A DNA stretch of 64,000 nt from Phycisphaera sp. (lineage in GTDB: Bacteria > Planctomycetota > Phycisphaerae > Phycisphaerales > Phycisphaeraceae), in contig WGMF01000028.1 in assembly GCA_016125215.1 (NCBI GenBank), positions 1 to 64,000 of the forward strand, read 5' to 3'. The position numbers and the translations under genes are program-made. Below, piece after piece: positions 55,410 to 64,000 of the stretch (position 1 is its first letter; each line of letters opens with the position of its first letter). The notes beneath the pieces are model-generated. The model made no database searches, was not told the origin of the DNA, and worked only from the letters and a program-made list of their open reading frames with translations.

Positions 55410-58007
55410 ATGATTTCAAGCTCATCCAACACGTCGCACAATTCTCCGTCCGGGCTTTCGGTCGGGGACAGGCTCGATAAGTTTGAAATCCGCGAGCAGA
55501 TCGGCGCGGGCGGTTTCTCGGTGGTCTGGAAAGGGTACGACCCGCTGCTCGACCGTTTCGTGGCGATCAAACAACTCACGCTCGACCCGACCGCGGATGA
55601 ACAGACCCTGCGCGAGAGATTCAAAGCCGAGTCCCACCTGCAACGCCGGGCCTCGGAGTCGGACCCGCACCTCGTGCGTGTCTACGACTTCATCGACGAA
55701 GCCCGCGGCCTGTTCATCGTCATGGAATACGTCGAGGGTGATTCGCTCGAGGTCCTGCTTGCCCGCGACGGCAAACCCATGGAGGAACGCCAGGCCCTGG
55801 GCATCATCGGCGGTTGTGCCCTGGCGCTGCGTGCGCTGCACAAACAAAACATCATCCACCGCGACCTCAAGCCCGCGAACATCCTCCTGCCCGCATCGGG
55901 CGGCCTGAAAATCTGCGACTTCGGCCTCTCGGCCCTCATCGAGGAGCAGGAAACCCTCGACAAGGGCACCGCCCGTTACATGGCACCGGAGCTTTTTGCC
56001 GAGGAACCCTGCGACGCGCGGGCGGACATCTACTCGCTGGGCATGATTGCCTACGAGATGCTCGCCGGTCGTGCGAAGTTCGAGGAATCGTTCCGCATCG
56101 TCATGCGTGACCAGCGTCACGAGGCGCTGCGCTGGATGAAGTGGCACACCAACATGCGTGCCCGGCCCACGCCGTTGTCCTCGCTCGTGCCGAGCACACC
56201 GGCGACGCTCAACGACCTCGTCGCTCGCATGATGGACAAGGACGCGGGCAAACGCATCGCCGACGCCGACGAACTGCTCACCGCCATCCGAAGGCATTAC
56301 AGCGGCACCCCACCCACGTCGCACCACGCCGACGCCAAGACCCACGGCTCAGCCCACGCGCACAAACCCACGCAACCCGCCCCGCCGACGGCCGCGCTGC
56401 CCGGGCGGTCAAAGCTGCCGATCGTGCTGGCGGTCGTGCTGGGGGTGCAGGCGCTGGGCCTGGGCGGGTACTGGCTGTGGCGACAGGGGCAGGAATCGCG
56501 ATTGGAAAACGACCGCCGCGCTTTCGCGGTGACACAATTCGAGTCCGCAAGGCAGCAGGTCAAGGACAAGCAATACGAATCGGCCATCAAGGTGCTCGAC
56601 GAACTGGCCCAGCAGTGGAAGAGTGATGCGCAACTCGGCCAGGGCAGCCTGAATCTTGCCGCCTGGGCCCGCGCCAACGACGCCTACGAGCACGACGACA
56701 TCCCCACCGCCCTCTCGTCGCTGGCCTACCTCAACGAACACGCCGTCAACTGGGGCGACCTGGTCCCCGAACTCGAACGCATGGCTCGCAAACGACAGGC
56801 CTACCTCGACGAGGTCAAACAGATCACCGACCTCATCGACAAGGGCAACTTTGATGCGGCCCAGTTGCGCCTGCGTGAACAACGCGAACTGACCTACTCC
56901 GACGCCGAGACCCAGACCTTTGCCCAGTTGCAGGAGCGGCTGGACACGACGGTCAAGCGTGACCAGATCGACCGCGCCCTGGCGTCGGCCAAACGCCTGG
57001 CGGACAGCGGCGACATCGACGCGGCGATCCAGACGCTCAACGACGCCAAGCGTCGGACGACGTCGAGCGAGATCGACGACGCCATTGCCCAATACACCAC
57101 GACCCGTCAGTATCAGTCGCTCCTCGCCCAGGCCGGCAACGCCGAAAACAACAACGACCTGGCCCAGGCGATCACGCTTTACGACCAGGCGCAGGGCATC
57201 CGCCGCAGCGACTCGGTCACGGACAAGCTCAACAAGCTCCGCGCCAACCAGGCCTTTTTGAAGGGCCAGGAACTCGAAGCCCAGGGCCGATTCAACCGGG
57301 CCGACGCCCTCTACACGCAGGCCCTGGGTTACGACCCGAACCACGCACAGGCCAAGGCGGGCAAGGCGCGCCTGAAAGTCGCGGACCAGCGATCGGGCTA
57401 CCTCTCGGCGGCGGAGTCCGCCTACTCCAGCGGCGACTACGACCAGGCGGTCCGCCAATACCAGGCGGCGCTTGAACTGGGCGACGACACGGCTGTCCGT
57501 GACAAGCTCAAGGACGCGCGGGTGCTTTCAGCCGTGAGCAAGGGCAAGGAACTCTTGCGCCAGGGTCAGGTCGACCAGGCGCAGACGTTTTTTGAACAGG
57601 CGTTGTCGCTTCGGCCCGACGAGGCCCAGGCTCAGCGCGGGTTGGACCAGATCAAGCAGTGGCGCGAATACGCCCGGTTCCGGGATTCGGGCGATGCGCT
57701 GCGTAAAGAGGGCCGATACGCCGAGGCCAAGCGGGATTACTTCCGTGCCCAGAAGGTGCTCGACACGCCGGCGATCAAGCAGCGCCTCGAAGACGTGGAC
57801 TACGAAGACATGATCGAGTCGGCCAGGCAGGCCATGGCGCAGAAGAACTGGCCCGCCGCGAGAAGCTGGCTCCAGACCGCGTTCAAACTCCGCCAGACCG
57901 ATGAGGCCAGGCGGATGCTCGAAGAGGTCCACAAGAACGACCCGTCCGCCACCGACCCGGACAAAACCGGCGGTCCCAACGGCTCGGGCGAAGGGGGTGC
58001 GGGATGA
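55410..58007 (+). CDS. Hanks-type Ser/Thr kinase with TPR tail
   Basis: 865 residues. Residues about 25-290 are a complete kinase: G-loop IGAGGFSVVWKG, VAIK lysine, catalytic IIHRDLKPANILL, DFGLS and GTARYMAPE. A His/Pro-rich segment and one membrane helix (about 333-355) follow, so the kinase is cytoplasmic and the rest outside. From about 365 a long helical region with TPRs (FNRADALYTQALGYDPNHAQ, VDQAQTFFEQALSLRPDEAQ) extends to the end. It lies within the Tad locus and overlaps the next gene by four bases, which ties its expression to pilus genes. Confidence 0.9.
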   Translation: MISSSSNTSHNSPSGLSVGDRLDKFEIREQIGAGGFSVVWKGYDPLLDRFVAIKQLTLDPTADEQTLRERFKAESHLQRRASESDPHLVRVYDFIDEARGLFIVMEYVEGDSLEVLLARDGKPMEERQALGIIGGCALALRALHKQNIIHRDLKPANILLPASGGLKICDFGLSALIEEQETLDKGTARYMAPELFAEEPCDARADIYSLGMIAYEMLAGRAKFEESFRIVMRDQRHEALRWMKWHTNMRARPTPLSSLVPSTPATLNDLVARMMDKDAGKRIADADELLTAIRRHYSGTPPTSHHADAKTHGSAHAHKPTQPAPPTAALPGRSKLPIVLAVVLGVQALGLGGYWLWRQGQESRLENDRRAFAVTQFESARQQVKDKQYESAIKVLDELAQQWKSDAQLGQGSLNLAAWARANDAYEHDDIPTALSSLAYLNEHAVNWGDLVPELERMARKRQAYLDEVKQITDLIDKGNFDAAQLRLREQRELTYSDAETQTFAQLQERLDTTVKRDQIDRALASAKRLADSGDIDAAIQTLNDAKRRTTSSEIDDAIAQYTTTRQYQSLLAQAGNAENNNDLAQAITLYDQAQGIRRSDSVTDKLNKLRANQAFLKGQELEAQGRFNRADALYTQALGYDPNHAQAKAGKARLKVADQRSGYLSAAESAYSSGDYDQAVRQYQAALELGDDTAVRDKLKDARVLSAVSKGKELLRQGQVDQAQTFFEQALSLRPDEAQAQRGLDQIKQWREYARFRDSGDALRKEGRYAEAKRDYFRAQKVLDTPAIKQRLEDVDYEDMIESARQAMAQKNWPAARSWLQTAFKLRQTDEARRMLEEVHKNDPSATDPDKTGGPNGSGEGGAG

Positions 58008-60244
58008 GATCACTCCTGTCAGTTCAAGCGCGTTCCCGTTTGGGGTGTGCCACTGGCGGCTTGCCCGCCAGTGTTCCTGTCGGCGAAAATCCGCACTGGC
58101 GGGCGAGCCGCCAGTGGCACCCGACCCGTCCCGCAAGACCTAACACATTGTCACACGCCCGACGACGCGGCGCGGTGATGGTGATTGTGCTGCTGGCGCT
58201 TTTGCTCCTGGCGGGGCTGGTGGCGTATGTCTTCAACAGCGGACGCCAGACAGCCCGTCGTGTGGCGATGCAGAACGCGGCGGACGCGGCGGCCGCGGCG
58301 GGCAGCGGGTGGGTCGCGCGTTCGCTCAACCTCGTGGCCATGAACAACGTCGCCATCAGCCGGCACCTGGCCACCGTCAACGTCCTCGACTCGGCCCCCA
58401 CCGCCACGCACAGCGCCAACCTCGAACAGACGTTCCTCCACGACGCGATGCAGCAGGGCCGGTCGTGGAACACCGGCAGCGGTCGGCTCGATGCGGTGGC
58501 CTACCAGAACGCCGACCTGCTGCTTGCCGAGTTGCAGGCCGAGGTCGCCATGCTCGACCCGGTGGACCAGATGTTTCAGGCCAACGACGTGCGCAGGATG
58601 ACGCACTACAACGCGCCCGACGGCCGCGGTCGGTTGTGGGAAGCCATGCAATCGCTCGACGAGCTGAGCCAGACCACGATGGAAAACCTCGCGGTGCTCA
58701 CGCAGCTCAACACGACGCGCGGCGGCCAGGTCGCGGACGAAGAGGACGCACGTTGCCTGCTTCTTCCCGCGGTGGCGGACGTGCCGTGGCAGCGTCGAAC
58801 GTTCAACGACTTCAAACGCCCGGTCAAACAGGGACTGCTCCCGCAGGATGTCGACGACAAGACCACCAACCGCGGGCCGTATGACACCCTGTTTGGCTGG
58901 CGGGATTTCCAGAACGAATACTCGGGCGGCGGCGACAGGCAGCGGATCAGCCAGGGGACGCAGACCGGCGGGATCGGCCGACCGTTCGGCGGCGGGCCGG
59001 GCGACCGCTCGACGGGGGGCGGCGAGCCACGCACGATCACCCGGCGGACCTACCGCACCTTCGGCACTCAGTCCTGGGCGCTGCGCCGCATGAGCGACTT
59101 CGTCTACGCCCGTCGCAACAACGGCGGCCCCGACAACCTCGAAGAGAGCCGATTCAACACCTGGCTGCGCCAACTCGCCGGCACAAAGCTGGGCTATTGC
59201 TGGGACAGGCTTTCACCACGCATGTTTGCCATCCCCCGGTGGGACGCCGCTTACCCGGCGGTGCCCGCAAACGTCCAAAGCCCGCTGCCATTTTCCGAGA
59301 CCGCCTACTTCCGGCTCGACATCAAGAGCAAGTACGCCCGCACCGACGGACGCTTCATGACCGACGACGGGACTTGGGCGTATTCTCAGTTTAACCGCGC
59401 CCAGGGGACGCGCGGCGACTCGGCCTTCACCATCAACCGCCCGACCGGGTGGTGGCTGCCACGCTACACCGTCAACATCAACGGCCAGCGAGTGACGCAG
59501 CGCATGACGCAGCCCACACAGCTCTCGCTCATCGAACCCCGCGCGACAACCACGCAGATCGGCCCGAAGGCGTGGCTCTACGAATACCCTTACACGGTGT
59601 TATATGACTACGACATCGACCTGCCCCCCCTGCTCGACGCCGACGGCAACATGGTCCCGCAAGACGCTTATTTCGTGCAGCTCGTAGTCTTCGGGGGGGT
59701 GAACACCAACCCGATCCCCGCGAAGGTTTTCGAGGCCGCAGCCGAACGCAACGCCGCTGCGCGTGACAGCGACCGCGACGCCGGCGCCGTCGGCAGCGCC
59801 ATCGCCGATTCGTCTCTGACCGAATCGGTCCAGAACCCCTACGCCGGCTTCAACCCCAGCGCCTCATCGGCCCCGGCCCCGATCGACCTGAATCACACCG
59901 AGGTGAAAACGGACGAGGACTCCCGCAGGGCGTACTTGACGTTCCTGGCGGTGGCGCAGCGTAAGAGTTCGCCTTCGATGTGGCCTTCACGTTTCGGGGG
60001 GGCTGAGCGTTCGGTCGCCATGGCCCAGGCCGAGGTGTTTAACAACCATTCGTGGGACCTGTGGACGCAGGCCTGGTCGTCGCAACTCGACGTGATCGAA
60101 GATTACGACGCGTGGGTCGAGGTGCTCCGCAAGGACGCCCCGACACTGCCCACACTGACAGACATGACCGATGAACAGATCGAAGTCCTGCTCACCCGAC
60201 TCGACGCCGGCAAAGCGCTGGCCGAGCCGATGCTCGGGCACTGA
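58004..60244 (+). CDS. TadG-like pilus-assembly protein
   Basis: 746 residues. After a repeat-derived N-terminus (residues 15-40), RRRGAVMVIVLLALLLLAG opens a membrane helix followed by QNAADAAAAAGSGW and ARSLNLVAMNN, the TadG-type N-terminal pattern. The large remainder is extracytoplasmic and of unknown fold, with a Gly-rich stretch near 325-345. ATG 58004 overlaps the kinase stop as ATGA; a start near GTG 58178 would skip the repeat. Much longer than typical TadG, so it may have an extra surface role. Confidence 0.72.
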   Translation: MRSLLSVQARSRLGCATGGLPASVPVGENPHWRASRQWHPTRPARPNTLSHARRRGAVMVIVLLALLLLAGLVAYVFNSGRQTARRVAMQNAADAAAAAGSGWVARSLNLVAMNNVAISRHLATVNVLDSAPTATHSANLEQTFLHDAMQQGRSWNTGSGRLDAVAYQNADLLLAELQAEVAMLDPVDQMFQANDVRRMTHYNAPDGRGRLWEAMQSLDELSQTTMENLAVLTQLNTTRGGQVADEEDARCLLLPAVADVPWQRRTFNDFKRPVKQGLLPQDVDDKTTNRGPYDTLFGWRDFQNEYSGGGDRQRISQGTQTGGIGRPFGGGPGDRSTGGGEPRTITRRTYRTFGTQSWALRRMSDFVYARRNNGGPDNLEESRFNTWLRQLAGTKLGYCWDRLSPRMFAIPRWDAAYPAVPANVQSPLPFSETAYFRLDIKSKYARTDGRFMTDDGTWAYSQFNRAQGTRGDSAFTINRPTGWWLPRYTVNINGQRVTQRMTQPTQLSLIEPRATTTQIGPKAWLYEYPYTVLYDYDIDLPPLLDADGNMVPQDAYFVQLVVFGGVNTNPIPAKVFEAAAERNAAARDSDRDAGAVGSAIADSSLTESVQNPYAGFNPSASSAPAPIDLNHTEVKTDEDSRRAYLTFLAVAQRKSSPSMWPSRFGGAERSVAMAQAEVFNNHSWDLWTQAWSSQLDVIEDYDAWVEVLRKDAPTLPTLTDMTDEQIEVLLTRLDAGKALAEPMLGH
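58047..58120. repeat. 27-bp inverted repeat inside the TadG-like N-terminus
   Basis: GTGCCACTGGCGGCTTGCCC (58047 on) and its mirror ending CCGCCAGTGGCAC (to 58120) match over 27 bp with one mismatch, around a 20-nt loop. It resembles REP-type intergenic elements, but here the frame reads through it. Confidence 0.9.
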
Positions 60245-60278
60245 GATTATGTTTCGGACGGATTGCGAGGAACAAGCC

Positions 60279-60980
60279 ATGAAACCCACCTCACACAACG
60301 CGCACCGCAGGGGCACCGTCATGGCGGAGATGGTGCTGGTGTTGCCGTTGTTGATTGCGATCCTCGCGCTGCTGTTGTTTCTTGGCCCGGCGATGGTGCG
60401 TCTGCAGCACGGCAAGACGATGGCGCGTTACGAGGTCTGGCGGATGGCGGTCCGAGCGCCCGGTCCGTCCGCCAATGATGCGCTGGGCCACCCGCAGCTT
60501 AATCAGCTCTTCTTTGCCAACCGCGCCTCGCAGATCACCCTCGACGCCGGCCCGGGCTACCCCAATGAACCCGACAACACCTTTAACCAGTTTGCCGGCT
60601 CGGTCTCGGACAACACCGGTCGCTTCGCACAGGCGGTGACGGACCAGCTCGAACACGGTCGGTCGCGTCTGTTTCACGTCACCCACCCGTCGCGCAACGA
60701 CGCCTGGGGCGGGCCGATCGCCTCGCGCTTCACACGCATCGGCCACGACTGGCGCTTTGTCAACGGCTGGACCTACAACACCTCCCGCGCCGCGTGGGAG
60801 ATGGCCCCGCCCTTTGCCGACCATCTCGACATTATCCGCGATGTTTTTTACGAGAACGAAGACGCGCCGATCCTCGACCTGGATCAATCGGGCAACCGCC
60901 TGGCCTCCGTGTTGCGTCGAATCTACATGGCCCACCCCGGATACGCCGGCCCGACCATCGACCCCGTCTTCAGCCGTTGA
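60279..60980 (+). CDS. TadE-like pseudopilin (copy 2)
   Basis: 233 residues. RRGTVMAEMVLVLPLLIAIL gives a prepilin-like signal and helix; the rest is periplasmic. ATG 60279 has GAGGA upstream; the longer frame from 60171 overlaps the preceding gene and is not supported. It follows the TadG-like gene by 34 bp in the same operon and probably makes a minor pilin or assembly factor. Confidence 0.78.
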   Translation: MKPTSHNAHRRGTVMAEMVLVLPLLIAILALLLFLGPAMVRLQHGKTMARYEVWRMAVRAPGPSANDALGHPQLNQLFFANRASQITLDAGPGYPNEPDNTFNQFAGSVSDNTGRFAQAVTDQLEHGRSRLFHVTHPSRNDAWGGPIASRFTRIGHDWRFVNGWTYNTSRAAWEMAPPFADHLDIIRDVFYENEDAPILDLDQSGNRLASVLRRIYMAHPGYAGPTIDPVFSR

Positions 60981-61009
60981 AAGACAACGATGCGATACAC
61001 TGCCCGTTC

Positions 61010-61651
61010 ATGCCGATCAAGCCCGTAACCCCATCCTTTGAGCCCCCCGACCCCGACACCCGTAAGCGTGACGACCCGCACAAACGCAGGGCCTCTCGCT
61101 GGACTGTCGTCGCCGCACTGGCCGCCATCGTGGTGAGCGCCCTGATCGTCAGCTACCAGAATGTTTCGTCCCGGCCGTGGGTCATGCCGATCATCAACGA
61201 CCTGAGCCAGACGGAGAACACGTCAACCGAGCGGTCGGACACGGGGTATGGTCCGCAGATCAACGGCGCGTTCCCTGACACGCAAATGCTGGGGCTTGTG
61301 GCGCCGGGTGACGCACCGCTCGACCGGGAACCCGCGTCGCTCGAACCGGACGCAACAGCCCGGCGATTGACCGGCTTCTCACGCACCGGGCTCATGGGGA
61401 CGGAGGAGTTTTCCATCTGGCAGACCACGCCCGAAGACCTGCCACGTCTGATGAAGCACTTTGTCTCCTCAGCCCAATTGCTGGGCTTTACCGAGATGGC
61501 AGACCCTCAAGACCACACCCCGCATGCCGACGCCCCCGCCACCCGCCGACTGGTCTGTCGCGGCAACATCATGACGCAGTGCCTGACTCTCCGCCCCTCA
61601 TCCCACGAGGGTGAGGCCCGCCTCGTGGTCTGGTACATCGGCGGGGAATAG
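61010..61651 (+). CDS. membrane-anchored hypothetical protein in the Tad locus
   Basis: 213 residues with one membrane helix (about residues 28-48, VVAALAAIVVSALIV) and a soluble outer domain with IWQTTPEDLPRLMKHFVSSA and TRRLVCRGNIMTQCLTL. No known domain was recognised. It lies 29 bp after a TadE-like gene and 42 bp before cpaB, so a role in pilus assembly is likely but not shown. Confidence 0.72.
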   Translation: MPIKPVTPSFEPPDPDTRKRDDPHKRRASRWTVVAALAAIVVSALIVSYQNVSSRPWVMPIINDLSQTENTSTERSDTGYGPQINGAFPDTQMLGLVAPGDAPLDREPASLEPDATARRLTGFSRTGLMGTEEFSIWQTTPEDLPRLMKHFVSSAQLLGFTEMADPQDHTPHADAPATRRLVCRGNIMTQCLTLRPSSHEGEARLVVWYIGGE

Positions 61652-61693
61652 ACCGTCGCTTGCAGTTCGAACGGATTGATCGAGAATATCACA

Positions 61694-62479
61694 ATGAACG
61701 CAGCCGCCCAGTCGCCCCCCCGACCCAACTCGACACGCCTGGTGATCGTCGCGCTCGTGCTTGCGGCGCTGGCGGTCGTGGCGGTCAACCTCTACATCGC
61801 CAACATCAAGAAGCAGCTCGAAGAGGCGTCGTTCACGGTCTACCGCCTCAACCGCTCGCTCCAGCCGGGCGAGAAGTTCCGCGCCGTCTACGCCGTGCCC
61901 ACGCGGATGCCTCTGTCCTACAAGGAAAGCTTCGAGGGCTTTGTGCAGGACAAAGAGGGCAGCCTGAGCCTGAGCAACTTCGACGGCGACACCGTCTACG
62001 CCTCGGTCGGCGAGGGCGACTTCCTGCGCGACCGGATCTTCCGTGAAGCCACCGGCGACGAGGCGCTGCGGCCGGGCGTTGGCATGCGATTCGTCAAACT
62101 CAACATCAACCCACGCAACGCCCCGGGCAGCCTGATGCAGGGCGAGGTCGTCGACGTGCTCGCGCCCTTTGCCAGCCCCGGCCGCGTGCCCGAGGTCATG
62201 GTCGTCATGGAGAACGTCAAGGTCGTGGCCGTCGGCTCGCGCGTGGCCCAGATCGACACCGGCGACTCCCGCACCAAGCCCGTGACCAACTACCACAACA
62301 TCACCATCGAGGTCGAACCCCAGGAAGCCGTCGACCTGGCCATGATCGAAGAACTCTCCACCGGCGACTTCCAGATCGTCATCCGAAACCAAGCCGACCT
62401 GGGCCACCCCTTCACAGGCAAGGGCGGCATCAACGACAAGGTCCTCGAACTGCTCGCCAAGGCACGCAGCGGGAGTTAG
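61694..62479 (+). CDS. cpaB: CpaB/RcpC-like pilus assembly protein
   Basis: 261 residues. An N-terminal membrane helix (LVIVALVLAALAVVAVNLYI) is followed by a SAF-like domain (LQPGEKFRAVYAVPTRMPLS) and the CpaB body (GVGMRFVKLNINPRNAPGS, GEVVDVLAPFASPGRVPEV). CpaB is a periplasmic component that supports the secretin channel. ATG 61694 is chosen; TTG 61676 is an alternative. A secretin (CpaC) gene is not visible in the window. Confidence 0.82.
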   Translation: MNAAAQSPPRPNSTRLVIVALVLAALAVVAVNLYIANIKKQLEEASFTVYRLNRSLQPGEKFRAVYAVPTRMPLSYKESFEGFVQDKEGSLSLSNFDGDTVYASVGEGDFLRDRIFREATGDEALRPGVGMRFVKLNINPRNAPGSLMQGEVVDVLAPFASPGRVPEVMVVMENVKVVAVGSRVAQIDTGDSRTKPVTNYHNITIEVEPQEAVDLAMIEELSTGDFQIVIRNQADLGHPFTGKGGINDKVLELLAKARSGS

Positions 62480-62499
62480 GCAGTTCAAGCCGATCCGCC

Positions 62500-62630
62500 T
62501 GACGGGATAACAGGATCGGCAAGATTCACAGGATCAATCCTCATGACGACAGATTGCCCGTGTCTCTCTTTACACACACAAAAGTTCTTTTCTGATCCTG
62601 TCAATCCATAACATCCTGTTATCCTGTCAA
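62500..62630. repeat. mirrored GACGGGATAACAGGATC repeat (second copy)
   Basis: Left arm 62500-62536 and right arm 62591-62630 carry the GGATC-periodic module of 46011-46096 in mirrored order, 15 bp before the next gene. Confidence 0.85.
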
Positions 62631-62644
62631 CTCTTAATATCCCC

Positions 62645-64000
62645 ATGGACTTCTGGCTCTACGACCACGCGAACAACGAACGCCGACCTGTCACGGTCGA
62701 GGGTGAGCCTGTCACGATCGGCCGGGACGATGCGTGTGACATCGTGCTCAAGGGCGCGTTCGTCGCGCGCAGGCACGCCCGCATCGTCCGCAAGGGCAAC
62801 CAGTTTTTCGTCGAGAACCTCTCGCGCTCGGCCCTGACCGTTGCCGGCCGTGACGCCTCGATCGGACAGAGCGTGCGCGTGGACTTCGGCGACGAGATCC
62901 AGGTCGCCCAGTATTCCGTCGTCCCCATCGGCACCACCCGGGCCGGCGGCAATGCCCGCGAAACCGACCGCAGGCTGATGCAGTCCCGCCTCGTCGCCTT
63001 CGAGCAACAGGTCCACTCCGAACTGCTCGACCGCATGAACCTCCGTGTCACCGCGCACGTCGACAAGAGCGACTCACAATATGTCACGCAGGTGCTCAAC
63101 CACCTCGAGGAAATCCTCGGTGCCAAGACCCAGTCGATGGACGAAACGCTCCAGACGCACACCGTCCACCTCCACCTGCACCGCCTCGTGACCTCCGAGG
63201 TCATGCGCCAGTGCCAGGGGAAGGTGCAGACCGACTACCAGGCCGCCGACTCTCGCCAGCTCGACCCTGCGCGCGAACGCGCGGTCCACGAGGTCGTCTC
63301 GTCCATCGTGGACATGATGCCGCTGATCTTCGACCCCACGAGCGTGGCTGAGGACCTCGCGCTGGCCGAGGAAGCCTACGACGACCTGTTCAACCAGGTC
63401 CTGCCCACGATCAGCAAAAACGTCCAGCGTTACATCGTCCAGCGCACCGTCGCCAAGGACATCCAGGACATCATGTTCGGCCTGGGCCCGCTGCAGGACC
63501 TGCTCGAGATGGGCAACGTCAGCGAGATCATGGTCGTGGGCAAAGACCGCATCTACGTCGAGAAAAACGGCGTCATCCAGCCGACCACACGCTCGTTCTT
63601 CTCCGACGACACCCTGCTCTCCGTGATCGAACGCATCCTCTCGCCCGTCGGTCGGCGGGTGGACACGAGCAACCCGCTCGTCGACGCACGCCTCTCGGAC
63701 GGCTCGCGCGTCAACGTCGTGATCTCCCCCCTCTCGCTTGTCGGGCCGATCCTCACCATCCGCAAGTTCGGGTGGATCCCCTTCACCATCGACGACCTCG
63801 TGGAACGCAGGTCCATCAGCCCGCAGTGCGCCGAGTTCCTCAAGGCCTGCGTGATCGGGCGGAAGAACATCATCGTCTCGGGCGGGACCGGCTCGGGGAA
63901 GACCACGCTGCTCAACACGCTCTGTGCCTACGCGCGGGCCAACGAGCGCATCGTGACGGTCGAGGAGTCCGCCGAGTTGAGATTGCCTCAGCCGCACGTC
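62645..64000 (+). CDS. FHA-domain CpaF secretion ATPase (3' end beyond window)
   Basis: 452 residues are visible from ATG 62645. Residues 1-100 form an FHA domain with VTIGRDDACDIVLKG and the conserved RRHARI, which binds phosphothreonine. After a helical linker, the CpaF core follows: LGPLQDLLEMGNVSEIMVVG, DARLSDGSRVNVVISPLSL and Walker A VSGGTGSGKTTLLNTL, then the EESAELRLPQPH segment. The ATPase is longer than the first CpaF (51946). The gene starts 15 bp after a repeat and follows cpaB. Confidence 0.93.
   Translation, partial: MDFWLYDHANNERRPVTVEGEPVTIGRDDACDIVLKGAFVARRHARIVRKGNQFFVENLSRSALTVAGRDASIGQSVRVDFGDEIQVAQYSVVPIGTTRAGGNARETDRRLMQSRLVAFEQQVHSELLDRMNLRVTAHVDKSDSQYVTQVLNHLEEILGAKTQSMDETLQTHTVHLHLHRLVTSEVMRQCQGKVQTDYQAADSRQLDPARERAVHEVVSSIVDMMPLIFDPTSVAEDLALAEEAYDDLFNQVLPTISKNVQRYIVQRTVAKDIQDIMFGLGPLQDLLEMGNVSEIMVVGKDRIYVEKNGVIQPTTRSFFSDDTLLSVIERILSPVGRRVDTSNPLVDARLSDGSRVNVVISPLSLVGPILTIRKFGWIPFTIDDLVERRSISPQCAEFLKACVIGRKNIIVSGGTGSGKTTLLNTLCAYARANERIVTVEESAELRLPQPHV

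Overview
The window looks like chromosomal DNA of a GC-rich, diderm bacterium, most likely a planctomycete of the class Phycisphaerae. This is inferred from the gene mix (histone H1-like Hc1, complex I membrane arm, Tad pilus, Hanks-type kinase with TPRs, MlaF/MlaD) and from intergenic spaces full of short repeat modules. No rRNA, tRNA or CRISPR array was recognised.

Layout. 1-235: 3' end of an IS630-type transposase. 232-16106: a leftward run of tightly packed genes, many with ATGA/GTGA/TTGA overlaps, for an unusual nucleotide sugar and its transfer to a surface glycan (CgeB-like glycosyltransferase, inverted HldE-like transferase-kinase, SIS isomerase, epimerase, split transketolase, zinc dehydrogenase, HAD phosphatase, APH-fold kinase, two methyltransferases, two DegT aminotransferases, SDR), ending in a LURP-one/scramblase-like gene. 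16579-26415: Hc1, a FabZ-like dehydratase, then nuoJ-K-L-M, a divergent tetR/osmC pair, and nuoN. 26448-34804: a helical protein, a YedK/HMCES protein, a GT4 glycosyltransferase, GcvP, PolX and a nucleoside deaminase. 34928-42755: a VanZ-VanZ-MurJ fusion coupled to parA, a lone atpD, hicBA, and a glutaminase-STAS-cNMP fusion. 42793-51238: a hypothetical gene, a candidate sRNA, mlaF-mlaD, a solute-binding protein, glycerate kinase, tadA, an RluD-type synthase and a HEAT/TPR protein.

51555-64000 is a Tad pilus locus: PilZ protein, CpaF, two Flp-type prepilins, CpaA/TadV peptidase, TadE- and TadG-like pseudopilins, a Ser/Thr kinase with a TPR tail, CpaB, and a second CpaF with an N-terminal FHA domain that runs off the window. 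A kinase and a phosphothreonine-binding FHA domain on the motor ATPase in one gene run suggest phosphorylation control of pilus assembly.

The most unusual DNA-level feature is a small vocabulary of 8-9-bp-periodic modules (for example CCGCCAAGACGCCAAG, CACCGAGACACCGAG, GACGGGATAACAGGATC) that occupies many intergenic spaces, usually as mirrored pairs. In places they reach coding sequence: they contribute stop codons of two convergent genes, the tail of NuoN and the N-terminus of a TadG-like protein; a related GGAAG-rich repeat encodes the linker of the MurJ fusion. Two promoter-plus-terminator units without ORFs look like undescribed small RNAs.
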